Shown here: positions 53,340 to 62,270 of the stretch, piece by piece
Layout: each line of letters starts with the position of its first letter
Position numbering within the stretch: the stretch's first letter is position 1
DNA from: Paenibacillus sp. FSL K6-3182
Lineage (GTDB): Bacteria > Bacillota > Bacilli > Paenibacillales > Paenibacillaceae
Direction: 5' to 3'
Length of the DNA stretch: 64,000 nucleotides
Assembly: GCF_037976325.1 (NCBI RefSeq)
Contig: NZ_CP150265.1
Coordinates: forward strand, 7,319,501-7,383,500
Position numbers and translations under genes: made by a program
The notes under the pieces: model-generated
The model's input: the letters and a program-made list of their open reading frames with translations, nothing else
Databases searched by the model: none
Told to the model about the DNA's origin: nothing

Positions 53340-53575
53340 AACTCGGTTTTGTTTGAAACCTTATCCTCCAGCAATTCGCGCAGTTCCTCGGCCTCTTCAA
53401 ATCGATGAAAGAGCAGCATTTGATGCCATTAAGATGTCGATGGGGTAACCACTCTGGGGTTTGCTCAAAACGCTTCTAGCTTTGCTGATTTCCCATCCAT
53501 ACGGTTGAAGCTTTTAAAAAACGTTCTTAACAACAAATAGAGTGACTAAATGCTCAAATGGCACTAATTAAAAAA
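53340..53575. other. Intergenic stretch with a possible gene remnant
   Basis: No intact gene. On the minus strand a 45-codon frame (about 53286-53423) gives MLLFHRFEEAEELRELLEDK, charged and protein-like, but it opens after a stop and has no ribosome site. It may be the decayed end of a lost gene; I could not name a parent family. Confidence 0.3.
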
Positions 53576-53620
53576 AGAGCGACAGTCAGGACGATGTTTT
53601 CTCGTCATGGCTGTCGCTGT
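53570..53620 (-). terminator. Terminator of the actin-like operon
   Basis: Minus-strand stem GCGACAGCCATGACGA / TCGTCCTGACTGTCGC followed by CTCTTTTTTTAATT, downstream of the gene ending at 53703. Confidence 0.8.
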
Positions 53621-53702
53621 TTCTAATACTTCCGGAAAAATTTTTATCGCCATACTCTGAAGCTCAAAGGCTGTTGGTGTCGATTTGAATAGAACCTACG
53701 AT

Positions 53703-54074
53703 CTAGCTCCATGCTTCAATATCATCATCATCAATTTCTTCCTCTACAACCGGAGAAGCTTTTGGGTCAGGAATGGGAGCAGTGACAGCGGCGCTAACTT
53801 CAGCGATCGCTGCTGACAATTGTTCCTCCCCTGTTAATGGAGACCTGATTTCGCTGCCTTGCTGCAAGGCCGATGAGCCTTGCAATCGACTTCTCTCCAT
53901 CGGAACAAAAGCTTGCAAATTCCGAACGCCATTTACGGCGATCTCATTTTCAACCAAATATCGAAGAGAATCCATGAGATTCGATTGTGAATTCAACCAA
54001 AGCATAATTAAGGGATCCTCTGATTTCTTGGTTTTCAAGCTTATATTTTCACCGGGCAGTTTTGTTTTCTTCAT
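53703..54074 (-). CDS. Small partner protein of the actin-like ParM homologue
   Basis: 123 aa, no named family. The N-terminal basic stretch (KKTKLPGENISLKTKKSEDPLIMLWLNSQSNLMDSLRYLVENEIAVNGVRNLQ) has the size and pattern of a small ribbon-helix-helix-type ParR (LIMLWLNSQSNLMDSLRYLVE), and the C-terminal third is Ala/Pro-rich and ends in a very acidic EEEIDDDDIEAW tail. In ParMRC loci the gene after parM encodes the DNA-binding adaptor ParR whose acidic tail touches the filament. It begins 53 bases after the actin gene's stop, with GAGAGG directly before ATG 54074. ParR role is inferred from position and layout. Confidence 0.65.
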   Translation of the reverse strand: MKKTKLPGENISLKTKKSEDPLIMLWLNSQSNLMDSLRYLVENEIAVNGVRNLQAFVPMERSRLQGSSALQQGSEIRSPLTGEEQLSAAIAEVSAAVTAPIPDPKASPVVEEEIDDDDIEAWS

Positions 54075-54126
54075 ACCTCTCACCTACCAGAATCCGTTAG
54101 ATTATACCTCAACCTGATGATTAAGC

Positions 54127-55323
54127 TTATGCAGGCTGAACCGCTTTATTTTTTAATGCCTCATAGATTTTGCCACGCACAAATGCATCAAGACCCATTG
54201 CATTCAGCTGCACTGCGTACTCGGCAGGAATATACAGCAGCTGCATCTCTCTTTCCGTACACAGCTCTTTCAGCTGTCCGTAGAGTACTGAGCGCATAAG
54301 TATGCTTCCGCCGCCGTAAACGCAAATCAGATCGATTTCATTGCGTGCTTTGGTCAGCTGTTTTTTGACATGCTGCACGATTTGTCTAACCTGGCTCTCA
54401 AGCGGTCTTCTTAATGTCTTAAGCGCACGTGCATGGTATTTATGGTTAGGATTTTTGATAACATCGCTGAAAAATTGACGCGGGCTGTCCGCCAAATGAA
54501 TGAGTCGGTTAAACTCCTGCAGCGCTTCTTCAATCGCATAACCGGCGCCATGATGGCTGCCATGCACGAATTGACGAAGAAACTTATTCCCCTCCGTAAT
54601 CGGATATTCCGTAGAACCGTCTCCGATATCCACATGAAGAATGCGTTTGTCTTTGAAATAACTGCCGTTGAATTTCTTATCTACTTCATAGGATTCAAGG
54701 AAATCTCCAAAGATTTCGCCCTCTCTCCAGCCGCCCGCCGAATCCTTCTGCAGCGTGAAAATAACCGGAGTGGCTTCTGGAACGACCTTCGCAAACGGGA
54801 ACACGATTTTTACAGCTACGCGCTGCATGCCCAAATGAACCGTCACATGGTGCAAGCCAGACGTAAATCGTTTCTCAAACTTAGCAGAGGTCTCATCCGT
54901 GTGCTGCGTAACCGGAAGCGCCGTTGCCATATCTACTTCCACATCGATTTGTGCAGGTATTTTTTTCTCTTCCTCGTACGCCTTCTGAACAGCCATCGCC
55001 GCAATTTGGGCAAGCGTATTGATAACCGGCAAATCCATATCGCTCTTCAGATCAATTCCGATTTGCAGATTGTCCAGCACTTCTCCGCTCTCTAGAGCGA
55101 ACTTCCCGACATAGTACATCCCTGGTCTTGCTGATGGCGAATCGATGGTTACAACCAGCTGATCCTGCAAATTCTTAATAAAGCTCTCTGGTGTTTGCTC
55201 TTCGCTCCATGGAAGCTCGTCCACCGTACAATTTACATTAGGCTGCTGAACCAGCTTGCCGTCAATGATAAGATCATGCTCACTGTTTCCGTTATCGTTG
55301 CCTACAAAGAAATGATAGTTCAT
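54127..55323 (-). CDS. ParM/StbA-family actin-like protein
   Basis: 398-aa actin-fold ATPase. Phosphate-1 region at the N-terminus FFVGNDNGNSEHDLIIDGK, phosphate-2 ILHVDIGDGSTEYPI (about 240) and adenosine motif LICVYGGGSILMRSVLYGQL (about 335) follow the ASKHA order, and the length fits ParM/Alp proteins that form DNA-segregating filaments. Start ATG 55323 has AGGAGG 9 bases upstream; the longer frame to 55401 is discarded. It sits next to a small acidic-tailed protein gene and beside core genes (greA, rlmN), so it is probably chromosomal here or came from an integrated plasmid. Confidence 0.8.
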   Translation of the reverse strand: MNYHFFVGNDNGNSEHDLIIDGKLVQQPNVNCTVDELPWSEEQTPESFIKNLQDQLVVTIDSPSARPGMYYVGKFALESGEVLDNLQIGIDLKSDMDLPVINTLAQIAAMAVQKAYEEEKKIPAQIDVEVDMATALPVTQHTDETSAKFEKRFTSGLHHVTVHLGMQRVAVKIVFPFAKVVPEATPVIFTLQKDSAGGWREGEIFGDFLESYEVDKKFNGSYFKDKRILHVDIGDGSTEYPITEGNKFLRQFVHGSHHGAGYAIEEALQEFNRLIHLADSPRQFFSDVIKNPNHKYHARALKTLRRPLESQVRQIVQHVKKQLTKARNEIDLICVYGGGSILMRSVLYGQLKELCTEREMQLLYIPAEYAVQLNAMGLDAFVRGKIYEALKNKAVQPA

Positions 55324-55403
55324 AATGGCTTTCCTCCTAGAAAAGGTTTTTGGAAACTTGTACAGCTTCCAAAGATTATGTTTTTTTGTTGCAACAGTCA
55401 TGG

Positions 55404-55428
55404 TAATACTTTGCCATACAAAGTATTA
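55404..55428. promoter_or_regulatory. Perfect inverted repeat upstream of the actin-like gene
   Basis: TAATACTTTG / CAAAGTATTA, 10-bp arms with a CCATA centre, 81-105 bases before the start of the actin-like gene. No T-run follows, so more like an operator or partition site than a terminator. Confidence 0.55.
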
Positions 55429-55540
55429 GTTTACATCAAGCTATAGTCCCAATGCCCGTTAATCTTTTCTCATCTGTTTCTGTCGCAATATGTTTGTATC
55501 GATCGGTTCTTTAACGATGCTGTCGTTTCTGCCCTTTTTC

Positions 55541-55577
55541 GTCAAAAAAAGCTAACCCGCTTCAGGCGGATTAGCTG
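55541..55577 (-). terminator. Terminator after greA
   Basis: Minus-strand stem GCTAATCCGC / GCGGGTTAGC with loop CTGAA followed by TTTTTTTGACG, 29 bases after the greA stop. Confidence 0.88.
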
Positions 55578-55604
55578 TGATGCAATGATCTATAGGATAA
55601 TGAA

Positions 55605-56081
55605 TTATGCTCTGATTTCGAGAAGCTCGTATTTAATAACACCCATAGGAGCACTTACGTTAATGATGCTGCCTACCGTCTGACCAAGCAGCTCTTTGCC
55701 CAGTGGACTCTCGTAGGAAATTTTGTTCTCCGCAACATCTGCTTCCTCAGTACCTACGATTTTGTACTCGATCTTCTCAGAAAATTCGATATCGTTTAAA
55801 ATGACGGTTAAACCGATGCTTACTTTCGATAGGTCTAAGGTTTTCGCTTCGATCACGCGAGCCTTCTTCAGCATTTTATCTAAAATAAGAATTCTCGTTT
55901 CCATGAAGGACTGATCATTTTTGGCTGAGTGATATTCGCTGTTTTCCTTTAAGTCGCCATAACTGATCGCGAGTTTAATCCGTGCAGCCAATTCCTTGCG
56001 CTTCACATATTTTAGATCATCCAGCTCAGCTTGCAGCTGCTCTAAGCCTTCTTGCGTCAAAATTACTTCGTCTTTCGACAT
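55605..56081 (-). CDS. greA: Transcription elongation factor GreA
   Basis: 158-aa factor that enters the RNA polymerase secondary channel and triggers cleavage of backtracked RNA. N-terminal coiled coil residues about 8-75 (LEQLQAELDDLKYVKRKELAARIKLAISYGDLKENSEYHSAKNDQ) with the catalytic acidic tip GDLKENSEY (Asp and Glu present); C-terminal FKBP-like domain about 80-158 (YESPLGKELLGQTVGSIINVSAP). Length is standard. GGAG lies 8 bases before the ATG. Single gene with its own terminator. Confidence 0.95.
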   Translation of the reverse strand: MSKDEVILTQEGLEQLQAELDDLKYVKRKELAARIKLAISYGDLKENSEYHSAKNDQSFMETRILILDKMLKKARVIEAKTLDLSKVSIGLTVILNDIEFSEKIEYKIVGTEEADVAENKISYESPLGKELLGQTVGSIINVSAPMGVIKYELLEIRA

Positions 56082-56178
56082 TTAAACAACTCCTATCTGC
56101 TATCTTGTTTTAATTTTACTCTATATCCCGAAAATAAGCGAAATTCCACGACCTTCTTTTTTATACCAATCGCTGTAA

Positions 56179-57015
56179 TCATTTTGAAATATCAATAAAT
56201 CCTTCGCCAAATACGTCCCGCACATCATGAATCGTAATAAACGCATTTTTGTCGCATGCCTTCACAATTTTTTTCAACTGGCTCAGTTCCTGCTTGCTAA
56301 TGACAATATATAAAATTTCCTGCGGTGTTTTCGTATAGTGCCCGCGGCCATAAATAACAGTAACTCCTCTATCCATCACCACATTAACCTGCTCAGCAAT
56401 TTTGCCTTGCTCCTTGGATATAATGGTGACCGCTTTTTTCGGATTAACCCCTTCAATGATGAAGTCCATCACCTTGGTACCGATGTATAACATGACAATA
56501 GTAAGCATCAGCGCCTCGGCACCGATAATGAAATAAGAGGAGAACGCGACGATTAAGTCAAAAAACAACAAGGCATAGCTAATGTTCCAGTCCAAATACT
56601 TATTCGCAATACGTGCCAAAATTGTTGTTCCTGCAGTCGTGCCTCCAACGCGGATAATGAGCCCAATTCCCGCTCCGCCAAACAAGCCGCCAAACAGCGC
56701 ATTTACGATTAATTCATCGGATTGAATACTCCAGTCTGCTGTTAAATGGAGAAATAAAGAATGGAAAAGCACCGCTGCGATCGTATAAATGACCGTCTGT
56801 CGATCCAGAAAACGATAGCCTACAATGAGCAGGAAGGAGTTGAAAATTAAGCTCATTAACCATGGTGCCCATCCGAAAACATAATATAAAATAATCGTTA
56901 TCCCGGTAACCCCGCCTTCGCCAAACTCGTTCGGAATAACAAATAAGTTGATTGCTAATGCAAAAATAAGTGCGCCAACCATAATTGTAATGACATCCAT
57001 TATTCTCTTCTTCAT
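56179..57015 (-). CDS. YitT family membrane protein (DUF161/DUF2179)
   Basis: 278-aa protein with five or six N-terminal helices (IMVGALIFALAINLFVIPNEFGEGGVTGITIILYYVFG, the family hallmark) and a C-terminal cytoplasmic DUF2179 domain (about 215-278: AVTIISKEQGKIAEQVNVVMDRGVTVIYGRGHYTKTPQEILYIVISKQEL). Probably a transporter or membrane regulator; function unproven. Two ATGs, 57021 and 57015, are possible; 57015 has AAGGG at better spacing. Confidence 0.9.
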   Translation of the reverse strand: MKKRIMDVITIMVGALIFALAINLFVIPNEFGEGGVTGITIILYYVFGWAPWLMSLIFNSFLLIVGYRFLDRQTVIYTIAAVLFHSLFLHLTADWSIQSDELIVNALFGGLFGGAGIGLIIRVGGTTAGTTILARIANKYLDWNISYALLFFDLIVAFSSYFIIGAEALMLTIVMLYIGTKVMDFIIEGVNPKKAVTIISKEQGKIAEQVNVVMDRGVTVIYGRGHYTKTPQEILYIVISKQELSQLKKIVKACDKNAFITIHDVRDVFGEGFIDISK

Positions 57016-57110
57016 ATGCATACACCCTTCTTATCTAAAAATATATGATCGTAGTATGTCCATCTTATCCGAAATTGTAAATATTCAGAAAAAATGGCTG
57101 TATAAACAAA

Positions 57111-57142
57111 TAAAAAGAACACCTCTTTTAGAAGGTGTTCTC
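57111..57142 (-). terminator. Terminator after rlmN
   Basis: Minus-strand stem AGAACACCT / AGGTGTTCT with loop TCTAAAAG, then TTTTATTTG. Confidence 0.85.
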
Positions 57143-57198
57143 ATATTATTCACATGATTATCTTTTAAAAGCAGCAGCTGCAAAGGTATGATACGCTT

Positions 57199-58302
57199 CT
57201 AGAGGGACGCTGCTGCTGAGCTTTCTTGCCCCAATTTCTGCTCTTTGGATTTTTTGATCTGTTTGCTCCGCAGCTGTCCGCAAGCGGCATCAATATCCGT
57301 ACCATGCTCAAGGCGAACGCTGCAGCTGATACCCTGTTTCTTAAGCGTATCATAGAAAGCTCGCACCGTTTCGCGATCCGTTCGTTGGTATTGACTATGC
57401 TCATCCACCGGATTGTAGGGAATGAGGTTTACATTAGCGAGGTTACCTCTATGACCAATAAGCTGTGCAAGCTCTATTGCATGCTCTCTTTGGTCATTAA
57501 CGTCCTTCAGCAATATATATTCAAGCGTAATTCTCCGATTCGTTTTCTCCAAATAATAATCGATGGATTGCATCAATTTCGCAATGGGAATCGCTCGGTT
57601 TATTTTCATAATACGTGTTCTAAGCTCGTCATTCGGTGCATGCAAGGAAACGGCAAGGTTAACCTGTAGATCCGAATCGGCGAACTCCACGATTTTGTTC
57701 GCTAAGCCACTCGTTGATACGGTAATATGTCTAGCAGCGATCGCAAGCCCCTTCTGGCTCTTAATTACACCGATAAAGTCTGTCAGGTTCTCAAAATTAT
57801 CGAATGGCTCGCCGATGCCCATGACAACGACGTGACTGACATGCTCGCCCTTCTGCGCCTGATCCAAATGAAGCTGCACCTTCATAATCTGCTCCACGAT
57901 CTCTCCGCCCGTTAAATCACGGCTCTTTGCAAGCAGACCGCTCGCACAGAAGCTGCAGCCAATATTACAGCCTACTTGTGTCGTCACACAAACCGATAAG
58001 CCGAATTTATGTCTCATCAATACCGTCTCTATTAAGTTGCCATCATGCAGCTTGAACAAAAATTTATTCGTTCCGTCCGCTGATTCCTGCCTCGTATGCT
58101 CGGTAAGCGTTTGAATGACAAAATGCTCGGAAAGCAGCTGAATGATCTCTTGCTTCACATCCGTCATATCCTCAAAAGCCGTTACACGCTTCCGATAAAG
58201 CCAATCCCATACTTGTGATGCCCGAAACTTTGTATACTCTCGTTCTTTCAGCCACTCCGTCAGCTGATCAAACGTTAATCCATATATAGATGCTTTAGTC
58301 AT
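57199..58302 (-). CDS. rlmN: 23S rRNA (adenine2503-C2)-methyltransferase RlmN
   Basis: 367-aa radical-SAM enzyme that methylates C2 of A2503 in 23S rRNA (and A37 of some tRNAs). The cluster cysteines are C112, C116 and C119 (GCNIGCSFC), the methylene-carrying and resolving cysteines C341 (DAACGQL) and C105 (SVCVTTQ) are present, and GIGEPFDN binds SAM. Overall sequence is nearer RlmN than the antibiotic-resistance relative Cfr, which acts on C8. ATG 58302 has AAGAGG 6 bases upstream; the longer frame opens at a TTG. The C-terminal 20 residues are a variable Lys/Ser/Ala tail. Confidence 0.9.
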   Translation of the reverse strand: MTKASIYGLTFDQLTEWLKEREYTKFRASQVWDWLYRKRVTAFEDMTDVKQEIIQLLSEHFVIQTLTEHTRQESADGTNKFLFKLHDGNLIETVLMRHKFGLSVCVTTQVGCNIGCSFCASGLLAKSRDLTGGEIVEQIMKVQLHLDQAQKGEHVSHVVVMGIGEPFDNFENLTDFIGVIKSQKGLAIAARHITVSTSGLANKIVEFADSDLQVNLAVSLHAPNDELRTRIMKINRAIPIAKLMQSIDYYLEKTNRRITLEYILLKDVNDQREHAIELAQLIGHRGNLANVNLIPYNPVDEHSQYQRTDRETVRAFYDTLKKQGISCSVRLEHGTDIDAACGQLRSKQIKKSKEQKLGQESSAAASL

Positions 58303-58521
58303 AACTAATCCTCTTTTCAAAACTGCTAAAAAGCAGCCCTATTCTAGCTAGTAGGCCGAAACAAACAATCTGCTTATTATTGTCCCAAAATTACCTCATT
58401 AAAACAAGGGGGGAAAGCGCCCAATTATTATGTTAATGCCCCTCCCTTGGCCTATAATGTTACATTTCTTTTAAAAGTACCGTCTTCCTATTTTAAAATA
58501 GACCCGTTAGGAGGTGCCGAA

Positions 58522-59265
58522 TTGCCGTTCACCTTTGCTCATCCGCTATATATTGCACCTTTAAAAGCGGCAAAGCCTGCTTATTTTAGCTTAACTGGTC
58601 TCGTTCTCGGGAGTATGTCTCCTGATTTTGAATATTTTATTGCGCTTGAGCCCTATCAGACGATCGGCCATTCCTTTGGCGGGTTGATCTATCAAGCGAT
58701 ACCGCTGAGCATTATGCTCGCTTATTTGTTTCATTGTGTTGTAAAAGTTCCCTTAGCTATAAACCTGCCTGCGCTTGGGAGTTTAGATCGTAAAGCCTAT
58801 AGCCTCGCCCATGAATGGAAACTAAATTCGGTGCAGAGCTGGCTGGTGTTTCTCATCTCCGTCGTCATTGGCTTCTATTCACATCTTTTAATCGATGCAT
58901 GCACGCACTATTCAGGCATGTTTGTTACTATATTTCCTGTTCTTCGTGAATCAATTGCCGGGATACCGCTATATAAATGGTTTCAGCGAACGTTATCCAT
59001 CGTCGGTCTAGTTATAGAAGCAATGCTGTTATACCGCTTTATAAATAAAGCTAAATTGGAATCTGTTTATACAGGCGCTGCCACAAAACACAAAATGTTA
59101 TATTGGGCAATTGTTTTATTTTGTATATTGCTGACTTTAACGTTAAAGCTCATCTTCACGTCCAGCTCCAACTATATCGGGATAGCTGTTGTAGCTCCGA
59201 TTTCAGGGTTTATGCTCGGCATTCTCCTGGCCAGCATCGTTCATCGTCTGTATAGGAGAAAATGA
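58522..59265 (+). CDS. DUF4184 family membrane protein
   Basis: 247-aa membrane protein with about six helices. It opens with PFTFAHPLYIAPLK and GLVLGSMSPDFEYF, the conserved start of DUF4184, and has HLLIDACTHY with conserved His and Asp that resemble a metal-binding site as in YdjM-like hydrolases. I choose TTG 58522 because GGAGGTG lies 6 bases before it and the family begins M-PFTF; the longer frame to 58447 adds unlike sequence. Function unknown. Confidence 0.82.
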   Translation: MPFTFAHPLYIAPLKAAKPAYFSLTGLVLGSMSPDFEYFIALEPYQTIGHSFGGLIYQAIPLSIMLAYLFHCVVKVPLAINLPALGSLDRKAYSLAHEWKLNSVQSWLVFLISVVIGFYSHLLIDACTHYSGMFVTIFPVLRESIAGIPLYKWFQRTLSIVGLVIEAMLLYRFINKAKLESVYTGAATKHKMLYWAIVLFCILLTLTLKLIFTSSSNYIGIAVVAPISGFMLGILLASIVHRLYRRK

Positions 59266-59282
59266 GTCTATCCCAATTTAGC

Positions 59283-59314
59283 ATAAGCTCTCCTAATGAG
59301 GGCTTATTTTTTTT
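59283..59314 (+). terminator. Terminator after DUF4184 gene
   Basis: Stem ATAAGCTCTC / GAGGGCTTAT (one G-U pair) with loop CTAAT then TTTTTTTTG. Confidence 0.85.
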
Positions 59315-59432
59315 GTAAATAGAACCGCTATCGCATGACCTAATGCCGTTTATGGTTTTTGCCATATTGGTGTAACATTCAAACTTTATGCTTGTTCTTA
59401 TTAATCGTTCATATAAACGGGAGGAACAAGCT

Positions 59433-59917
59433 TTGAAAAAAAACGATGGTCGTTACAAAGCCGTATATAAAGGCCCAATATTGAAGCAAAATTTTAAGTC
59501 GGACAATATTCAGCGCGCGCTCCATGCTTGCGACTTTACTTCCGAGAAGCCCGTTTTTCTAAGAATGGGAGGCAGCCTAGGGGCCGATAGCATTAACCAA
59601 ATGGTGAAAACAACAAGGCATGAGCTGCTTGCGCTGCAGAAGCCAATGCTGCTTATTTCGCATACAAGGGGGGAAGCCGCGCGGGGCAGCTTATGAATGC
59701 ACAATATTTTGAGCAGGCCGGCTTTGCCAAGCTGCTGCTTCAAGAGCAAATGACCGCTCAAAGCTTTGTTAAGGCGATTATGCAGCTGTATGAGCACCGA
59801 TTCGTATACGCCGAGCATATGAGCAGTTTTGAAAATGGGGAAGGTGCCTATAAAATCATGGAGCTGATTAAAGTGGCCGCGAACCGAGAAGAGCTGATCA
59901 ACGAGACAGGTTTATAA
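59433..59917 (+). pseudogene. Decayed murG-like glycosyltransferase gene
   Basis: Pieces of MurG (lipid II GlcNAc transferase, about 360 aa) remain. The first frame starts at TTG 59433 after GGAGG and keeps KAVYKGPILKQNF and KPVFLRMGGSLGADSINQ (end of the N-domain and start of the C-domain), then jumps to ELLALQKPMLLIS, missing about 70 residues that should hold the UDP-GlcNAc site. The frame shifts by one base near 59688 (ARG then QLMNA) and goes on as NAQYFEQAGFAKLLLQEQMT to the end. About 160 of 360 residues survive, so it cannot be active. An intact murG is expected elsewhere. Confidence 0.82.
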
Positions 59918-59921
59918 TAAG

Positions 59922-60005
59922 ATGAAAATAGCTGCTTGCTTGGTTGTCTTATTTTTTCTCATTGTCGTAGTCGTATTTAGTTATGGTTTTCTTACAGCCG
60001 CTTGA
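59922..60005 (+). CDS. Possible 27-aa single-helix membrane peptide
   Basis: A short frame between the murG remnant and the response regulator encodes KIAACLVVLFFLIVVVVFSY plus seven residues, one membrane helix. No ribosome site precedes it, so it may be only a by-product of AT-rich sequence. Reported because small membrane peptides often sit beside sensor kinases. Confidence 0.25.
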   Translation: MKIAACLVVLFFLIVVVVFSYGFLTAA

Positions 60006-60116
60006 CCTGAGGCTCCGCTGGTATGAAACAAAAACAAGATGTACAGCTTATTCTAATAACAGGTATCATATTCCTTACGTATTCTATCTCTCTACATTGC
60101 TGGGAAGGAGCCCTTA

Positions 60117-60764
60117 ATGAATATATTAATTGCCGATGATGAGCCCTTTATGCTCAAGATTTTAAAAGCGTATTTTGAGAAAGAAGCCTTTCATACCTTC
60201 CTAGCACAGGATGGAGAGGAAGCGCTGAACATTTTCTATTCAAACAACATCCATTTAGCTGTATTAGATTGGATGATGCCTAAAGTAAATGGTATTGAGG
60301 TATGCAAAGAAATCAAAAAACAAAGCAAAACGAAGGTATTGATGCTGACGGCAAAAGGGGAAGACGAGGATGAACTCATCGCCCTTCAATCTGGAGCAGA
60401 TGAGTATGTCAGCAAGCCGTTTGACCCGCGTATTTTGATTTTGCGAGTAAAGAAGCTGCTTCATATGGACAATCAAATTGCGATAGGAAATATAAAAGTA
60501 GATATCGATAGCCAAAAAATTTTTAGAGATGAGACCGACCTACAGGCTACGAATAAAGAGTTTCACTTAATGAAGTACCTCATTGAAAACAGAGGGATCA
60601 TCGTTTCACGGAAAGCTCTGCTCGATCGTATTTGGGGATTCGATTATTTTGGCGAAGAACGAACTGTCGATACGCATATCCGCAGGCTTAGAGCAAAGAT
60701 CGGCGATCATTTGATCAGAACACATAGAGGGATGGGCTACAGCTTGGAAGAACCTCATGAATAA
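60117..60764 (+). CDS. OmpR-family response regulator
   Basis: 215-aa regulator. Receiver with ADDE (6-9), phosphorylated Asp51 in VLDWMMPKVNG and VSKPFDP; OmpR winged helix ends in RTVDTHIRRLRAKIG and HRGMGYSLE. AAGGAG lies 6 bases before the ATG. Overlaps the kinase gene by eight bases. Targets unknown; the YkuE-like gene after the terminator and the gene itself are candidates. Confidence 0.92.
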   Translation: MNILIADDEPFMLKILKAYFEKEAFHTFLAQDGEEALNIFYSNNIHLAVLDWMMPKVNGIEVCKEIKKQSKTKVLMLTAKGEDEDELIALQSGADEYVSKPFDPRILILRVKKLLHMDNQIAIGNIKVDIDSQKIFRDETDLQATNKEFHLMKYLIENRGIIVSRKALLDRIWGFDYFGEERTVDTHIRRLRAKIGDHLIRTHRGMGYSLEEPHE

Positions 60765-62148
60765 GCTAAACAAAAAGTTGATTGGGCGCATTTTATTTGT
60801 GTTCTGTATCGTCGTTATTTTCTCAATTGTGATGAATTCGTTTTTCTTGCCCAAATACCTTTTGTACAAAAAAAAGCATGCCCTTGCAGCTATAACTGAG
60901 CAGCTTGATGCTATGGATACAAAGCAGTTATTGCAAAATATGGAGGCTCTTGAGAACAAATACGATGTCACCATTGTAAACACACCAATTACAGCAAATT
61001 TGAATGCGCTAAACGAAACAATTATAGGTCTTTTAAATAAAAAAGGCATTACGCTGAGCAAGTTTTGGATCACGGATGAAAGTCTTGGTAAGCTTAACGA
61101 ATATCAAATGGTCAGAAAAATTTACAATCAAGAGAAACTGAAATCCAGCTTTCTCGTTACCTTTATGAAAAAAGATGAGATCGTTTTTGTAGTCGGTGAA
61201 TCGATATCCCACTCGGCAGAAACATTAACCATCGTCAATCAATTTACCCTCTATACTTATGCAGGCGAGCTGCTGCTGTTAATCATCCTGTCAGCACTTT
61301 TCACAAGAAGCATCGTTCGTCCGCTTGCCAAAATACAAGATGCAGCTGAAGCCATTTCAAGCTTATCGTTTACCAAGGTTCATATTCGTACGGGCGATGA
61401 AATTGAAGCCTTAGCAGAGAGCATCAATCAAATGAGTGATAAATTAGAGCATGCCCATCATGAGCTCGAAGCGAGAAATGAGAACTTGCGGCAGTTTATA
61501 GCCAACATTTCGCATGAACTGAAGACCCCGCTGTCCTTAATAAAGGCTTATTCTTCAGGAATAAAGGACGGAATGGACGACGGTACCTATATTGATGTGA
61601 TCCAGCAGCAAACCGATGACATTGCGATGCTGGTGGGCAAGCTGCTTGAGCTCTCCAAGCTGCAAACCGACCTTTATCGGATGAACACCTTTGATTTCAA
61701 ACAGCTGCTCCATCGAACCTTGCAAAAATATCGTTTTTCCATTCAACAGGAAGCTATTCAGCTATCTGTAGATGACAGCTTGCTAAACCAGCACCATATA
61801 TTCGCTGATGAGCAGAAGATAGAGATGGTTTTGAACAATTTCATTTCCAATGCAATGAAATATTCAACCAATCAACAAATTCGTATTACTGCTCTGAATA
61901 AAGATGATTTTTTACATTTCTCGATCACGAATGGGATTGAAAATGATGAGCAGCGACAATGGGATTTGATATGGGAACCCTTTTATGTAATGGAGAGCTC
62001 CCGCAACAAACAGCTTAGCGGAACGGGCTTAGGCTTATCGATCGCGAGAACGATTTTGCAAAAGCATGAAGCACCGTTTGGCTTTCATATCGAAAACGAG
62101 GAAATTACATTTTATTTCTCGTTGCCTATAGATACGAGTACGAATTAA
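60757..62148 (+). CDS. Sensor histidine kinase with extracellular domain and HAMP
   Basis: 463-aa kinase. Helix 1 at about 10-30, an outside sensor of about 135 residues (31-165), helix 2 at about 166-186, HAMP about 187-238, His253 in FIANISHELKTPLSLIKAYSSG, then NNFISNAMKYS, and GTGLGLSIARTIL. Intact and active by motif. The D-box NGIENDEQRQ is degenerate (usual DxGxG is INGIEN), as seen in some VanS-like kinases. Operon with the regulator upstream, closed by a terminator. Confidence 0.9.
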   Translation: MNKLNKKLIGRILFVFCIVVIFSIVMNSFFLPKYLLYKKKHALAAITEQLDAMDTKQLLQNMEALENKYDVTIVNTPITANLNALNETIIGLLNKKGITLSKFWITDESLGKLNEYQMVRKIYNQEKLKSSFLVTFMKKDEIVFVVGESISHSAETLTIVNQFTLYTYAGELLLLIILSALFTRSIVRPLAKIQDAAEAISSLSFTKVHIRTGDEIEALAESINQMSDKLEHAHHELEARNENLRQFIANISHELKTPLSLIKAYSSGIKDGMDDGTYIDVIQQQTDDIAMLVGKLLELSKLQTDLYRMNTFDFKQLLHRTLQKYRFSIQQEAIQLSVDDSLLNQHHIFADEQKIEMVLNNFISNAMKYSTNQQIRITALNKDDFLHFSITNGIENDEQRQWDLIWEPFYVMESSRNKQLSGTGLGLSIARTILQKHEAPFGFHIENEEITFYFSLPIDTSTN

Positions 62149-62188
62149 AGGCACTGCGACAACCCTGTTGCGGTGCCTTATTTTTTTG
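62148..62188 (+). terminator. Terminator of the two-component operon
   Basis: 14-bp stem AAGGCACTGCGACA / TGTTGCGGTGCCTT (two G-U pairs) with loop ACCC, then ATTTTTTTG. Confidence 0.92.
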
Positions 62189-62270
62189 TCACATTGACGT
62201 AACAAAAAAGGACTATGATTGCACTTAAAGATCATCATTGGAAGACATCAACAAGGAAAATGGAGGCATT

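Noticed and set aside
54433..55095. 220-aa open frame on the plus strand
   Set aside because: Antisense to the actin-like gene, which has clear motifs and a strong ribosome site.
57199..58302. Cfr-type antibiotic-resistance methyltransferase
   Set aside because: The sequence has RlmN-type motifs ([18 protein letters not shown]) and overall resembles RlmN; Cfr marks are absent.
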